17,503 nucleotides of DNA from Verrucomicrobia bacterium UBA3761 (lineage in GTDB: Bacteria; Verrucomicrobiota; Kiritimatiellia; RFP12; UBA1067). A program made the position numbers and the translations under genes. Location: contig DFGB01000009.1 in the NCBI GenBank assembly GCA_002371135.1, positions 1 through 17,503 on the forward strand. Direction: 5' to 3'. This document shows positions 16,142 to 17,503 of this stretch, piece by piece (the stretch's first letter is position 1; each line of letters begins with the position of its first letter). A model generated the notes under the pieces. It had not been told where the DNA came from, did no database searches, and saw only the letters and a program-made list of their open reading frames with translations.

Positions 16142-17419
16142 TTTGCGCACGACGCGCATTTCTTCGTCGCGGGCGTCGAGCAGATAAATCATGCAATCTT
16201 CGCCGCCCGGGGAGACTTTTACCGCTATATGCACGCCGGTTTGCGTTTCTTGCGGGATGTTCTTCATGAATGCGCGGGAGGCGAATTTTTCTGCGTTCTT
16301 CTTTATCAAGAGATTGGGAACGACGAGCGGTTCGCGGCCTTCGTGGATTTGCGCACTTGTCAGCCGTGCGAGTGTCTTTTCAGAAGACATTTGCCATGGA
16401 TCCCAGATGCATGCCACATACGCCTTTGCGCGGACGGCGCGGACGAAGCCCTCGCTCATCGCGTCCGGGCAGCCGTGGTGGTTCATTTTGCACAGCGTGA
16501 CCGGCCCCGCGAGCCGCCCGATCTCCGCTTCGTAGTCGAACTCCGTCCCGTCCGCGCGCGTCAAACGTCCGCTGACGTCACCGCCTGCGTAGTAGCTGAA
16601 TTTGCCGTATCGTATCACAAACGCGGAGGAAAGAGTGTTCTGGTTGATTTTGTCTTTTCCGGTGGCTTGGACATGTTCCGAGGCGTAGTCGCGAACTCCG
16701 GCCGCGCCGTCCCAGGCCACGCCGTTTGCGCAGAGGTTGCGGATTGAAAAGACGCCTTTGTATTTTTCAGCCTTGCGCAAGAGCGCGATCTGGTCCAGCG
16801 CGCCGGGTTTGAACGGCTCGACGGCGAGGCCGCGCTTCTTTTGGGCTTCAAGCCACGGCTCGACGAGTGCGAGCGACGGTTTGTCGTGTGTGTTGTAAGC
16901 GCCCCACCGCGGATATTGGTGGTCGAGGTAGCGCTTGAACGAAAATTCCTCTGCGACGCATCTGAAGCCATTGCCTCTCGTCCCGTCGGCGAATTCCTTG
17001 AAGCGCCAGCCGCATTTCGGCGAAGGTTTCTGGCCGAGGTCTGCCGCGCCGATATGGTCCGTGTGCCAATGGCTGAATATCAGGTAGTCGATCGTCTTTT
17101 CATGATAGACGCGCGAGATGTAGCGCGCCACCCACTCGCCGCCCAGGCGGCCGGGCGAGGGCAGGAGCGGCACGTCTTCGATATGGCAGGGGCGGTAGAA
17201 GTCTCCCGTGTCGTTGAGTATGGATGTGCCGTCGGGCAGAATGTAGAAGCAGTTCTCGCCGCATCCCGTGTAGATGAAATGCAGTTCGAGTTCGCCTTGC
17301 TTCCACCGCTGGAACGTGGCGGCGCCGCCCGCGAAAACGCTAGGCGTCCAGACCGATGCGCACGCGGCGAGCGCACCTTTCAGAAAACCGCGCCGCGTAA
17401 TATTGTTCTTCTCTTGCAT
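16115..17419 (-). CDS. Tat-exported metallo-beta-lactamase-fold hydrolase
   Basis: The protein has 434 residues. The N-terminus has a twin-arginine signal, ITRRGFLKG (7-15, R9 and R10), then a hydrophobic stretch and likely cleavage after VFA (about 30), so it is folded and metal-loaded before export. The MBL fold shows strand LNDTGD, the zinc ligands in HWHTDH (117-122, H117, H119, D121, H122), D281 in YAGGDVSG and the histidines of KMNHHGCPD (314-315). This layout resembles ComEC-type MBL domains; the substrate (phosphodiester, lactone or other ester) cannot be read. The insert at about 130-265 is family-specific and not recognised. It is convergent with the regulator and ends in the element E tail EKLEMLPM. 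The ATG lies 8 bases after a TATAAT. Confidence 0.88.
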   Translation of the reverse strand: MQEKNNITRRGFLKGALAACASVWTPSVFAGGAATFQRWKQGELELHFIYTGCGENCFYILPDGTSILNDTGDFYRPCHIEDVPLLPSPGRLGGEWVARYISRVYHEKTIDYLIFSHWHTDHIGAADLGQKPSPKCGWRFKEFADGTRGNGFRCVAEEFSFKRYLDHQYPRWGAYNTHDKPSLALVEPWLEAQKKRGLAVEPFKPGALDQIALLRKAEKYKGVFSIRNLCANGVAWDGAAGVRDYASEHVQATGKDKINQNTLSSAFVIRYGKFSYYAGGDVSGRLTRADGTEFDYEAEIGRLAGPVTLCKMNHHGCPDAMSEGFVRAVRAKAYVACIWDPWQMSSEKTLARLTSAQIHEGREPLVVPNLLIKKNAEKFASRAFMKNIPQETQTGVHIAVKVSPGGEDCMIYLLDARDEEMRVVRKEKLEMLPM

Positions 17420-17427
17420 ACGCGTTG

Positions 17428-17436
17428 ATTATATCA
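17428..17436 (-). promoter_or_regulatory. extended -10 promoter for the Tat-exported hydrolase
   Basis: On the minus strand TGATATAAT (17436-17428) is an extended -10 (TGnTATAAT). No good -35 is present upstream; the region is the purine-rich repeat read as pyrimidines. The usual start distance puts +1 within about 1-2 bases of ATG 17419, so the mRNA would be leaderless. Confidence 0.5.
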
Positions 17437-17444
17437 TATAACGA

Positions 17445-17467
17445 GGGAAAAGGGAAGAGGGAAGAGG
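17445..17467. repeat. purine-rich repeat arm at window end (GGGAAGA words)
   Basis: GGGAARR-type words of 7 bases are repeated in tandem, with AAGGGAAGAGGGAAG at 17450-17464. By analogy with elements A and C-E this is a left arm whose partner would lie beyond the window. It occupies the region upstream of the Tat hydrolase promoter. Confidence 0.45.
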
Positions 17468-17503
17468 GGCGGAAGAGCCCGCCGCGTCCGGAAGTAAACT
17501 TGG

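Overview
The window is 17.5 kb of high-GC bacterial chromosome with normal gene density. It holds eleven protein genes, no RNA genes, no CRISPR array and no transposase. A primary sigma factor, a eukaryotic-type isoleucyl-tRNA synthetase, an RRM protein, a Tat-exported hydrolase and a secreted glycosidase with its own XylR-type regulator point to a Gram-negative heterotroph. Gene content and codon style would fit the Planctomycetes-Verrucomicrobia-Lentisphaerae-Kiritimatiellae group, for example a gut or anoxic polysaccharide degrader. That placement is inference, not something the sequence proves.

Region 1 (1-4262, all +): rpoD is followed 37 bases later by a small RRM RNA-binding protein with an N-terminal membrane segment. 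A DJ-1/PfpI protein and an exported thioredoxin-fold protein come next. Region 2 (4424-10511, all +): ileS, a small C-x2-C/H-x2-C protein and a SNF2-family helicase are packed with a 3-base gap and a 26-base overlap, so they look like one transcription unit. Region 3 (10633-16048): a carbohydrate-use locus. A secreted protein of three concanavalin-like repeats and a secreted clan-A (GH39-like) glycosidase form a two-gene minus-strand operon. It diverges from a XylR-like regulator (periplasmic-binding-protein fold plus AraC HTH). The two promoters are near-identical inverted copies. Region 4 (16115-17419, -): a Tat-exported metallo-beta-lactamase-fold hydrolase, convergent with the regulator.

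The most unusual structure is not a gene. At five boundaries between transcription units (2695-2823, 3389-3490, 4301-4415, 10499-10625, 16022-16141) there is a long palindrome whose arms are mostly short words of about 7-8 bases repeated in tandem. Each locus has its own word (GTTGAAAR, TTTACGA/AATCGAA, GCAGAG-type, GTAGGAA, GTTGCCAAT). Such elements are absent inside the tightly packed operons and absent from the divergent promoter. Purine-rich half-arms of what looks like the same kind of element lie at both window ends. Some elements run into genes: the convergent pair at 16 kb both end in a repeat-encoded tail, EKL(K/E)MLPM, and the SNF2 gene stops inside its element. Others run up to start codons that lack a Shine-Dalgarno sequence.

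A second theme is very short leaders. Three genes (rpoD, the regulator, the MBL hydrolase) have a good -10 box ending only 8-10 bases before the start codon, which suggests leaderless or near-leaderless transcripts.
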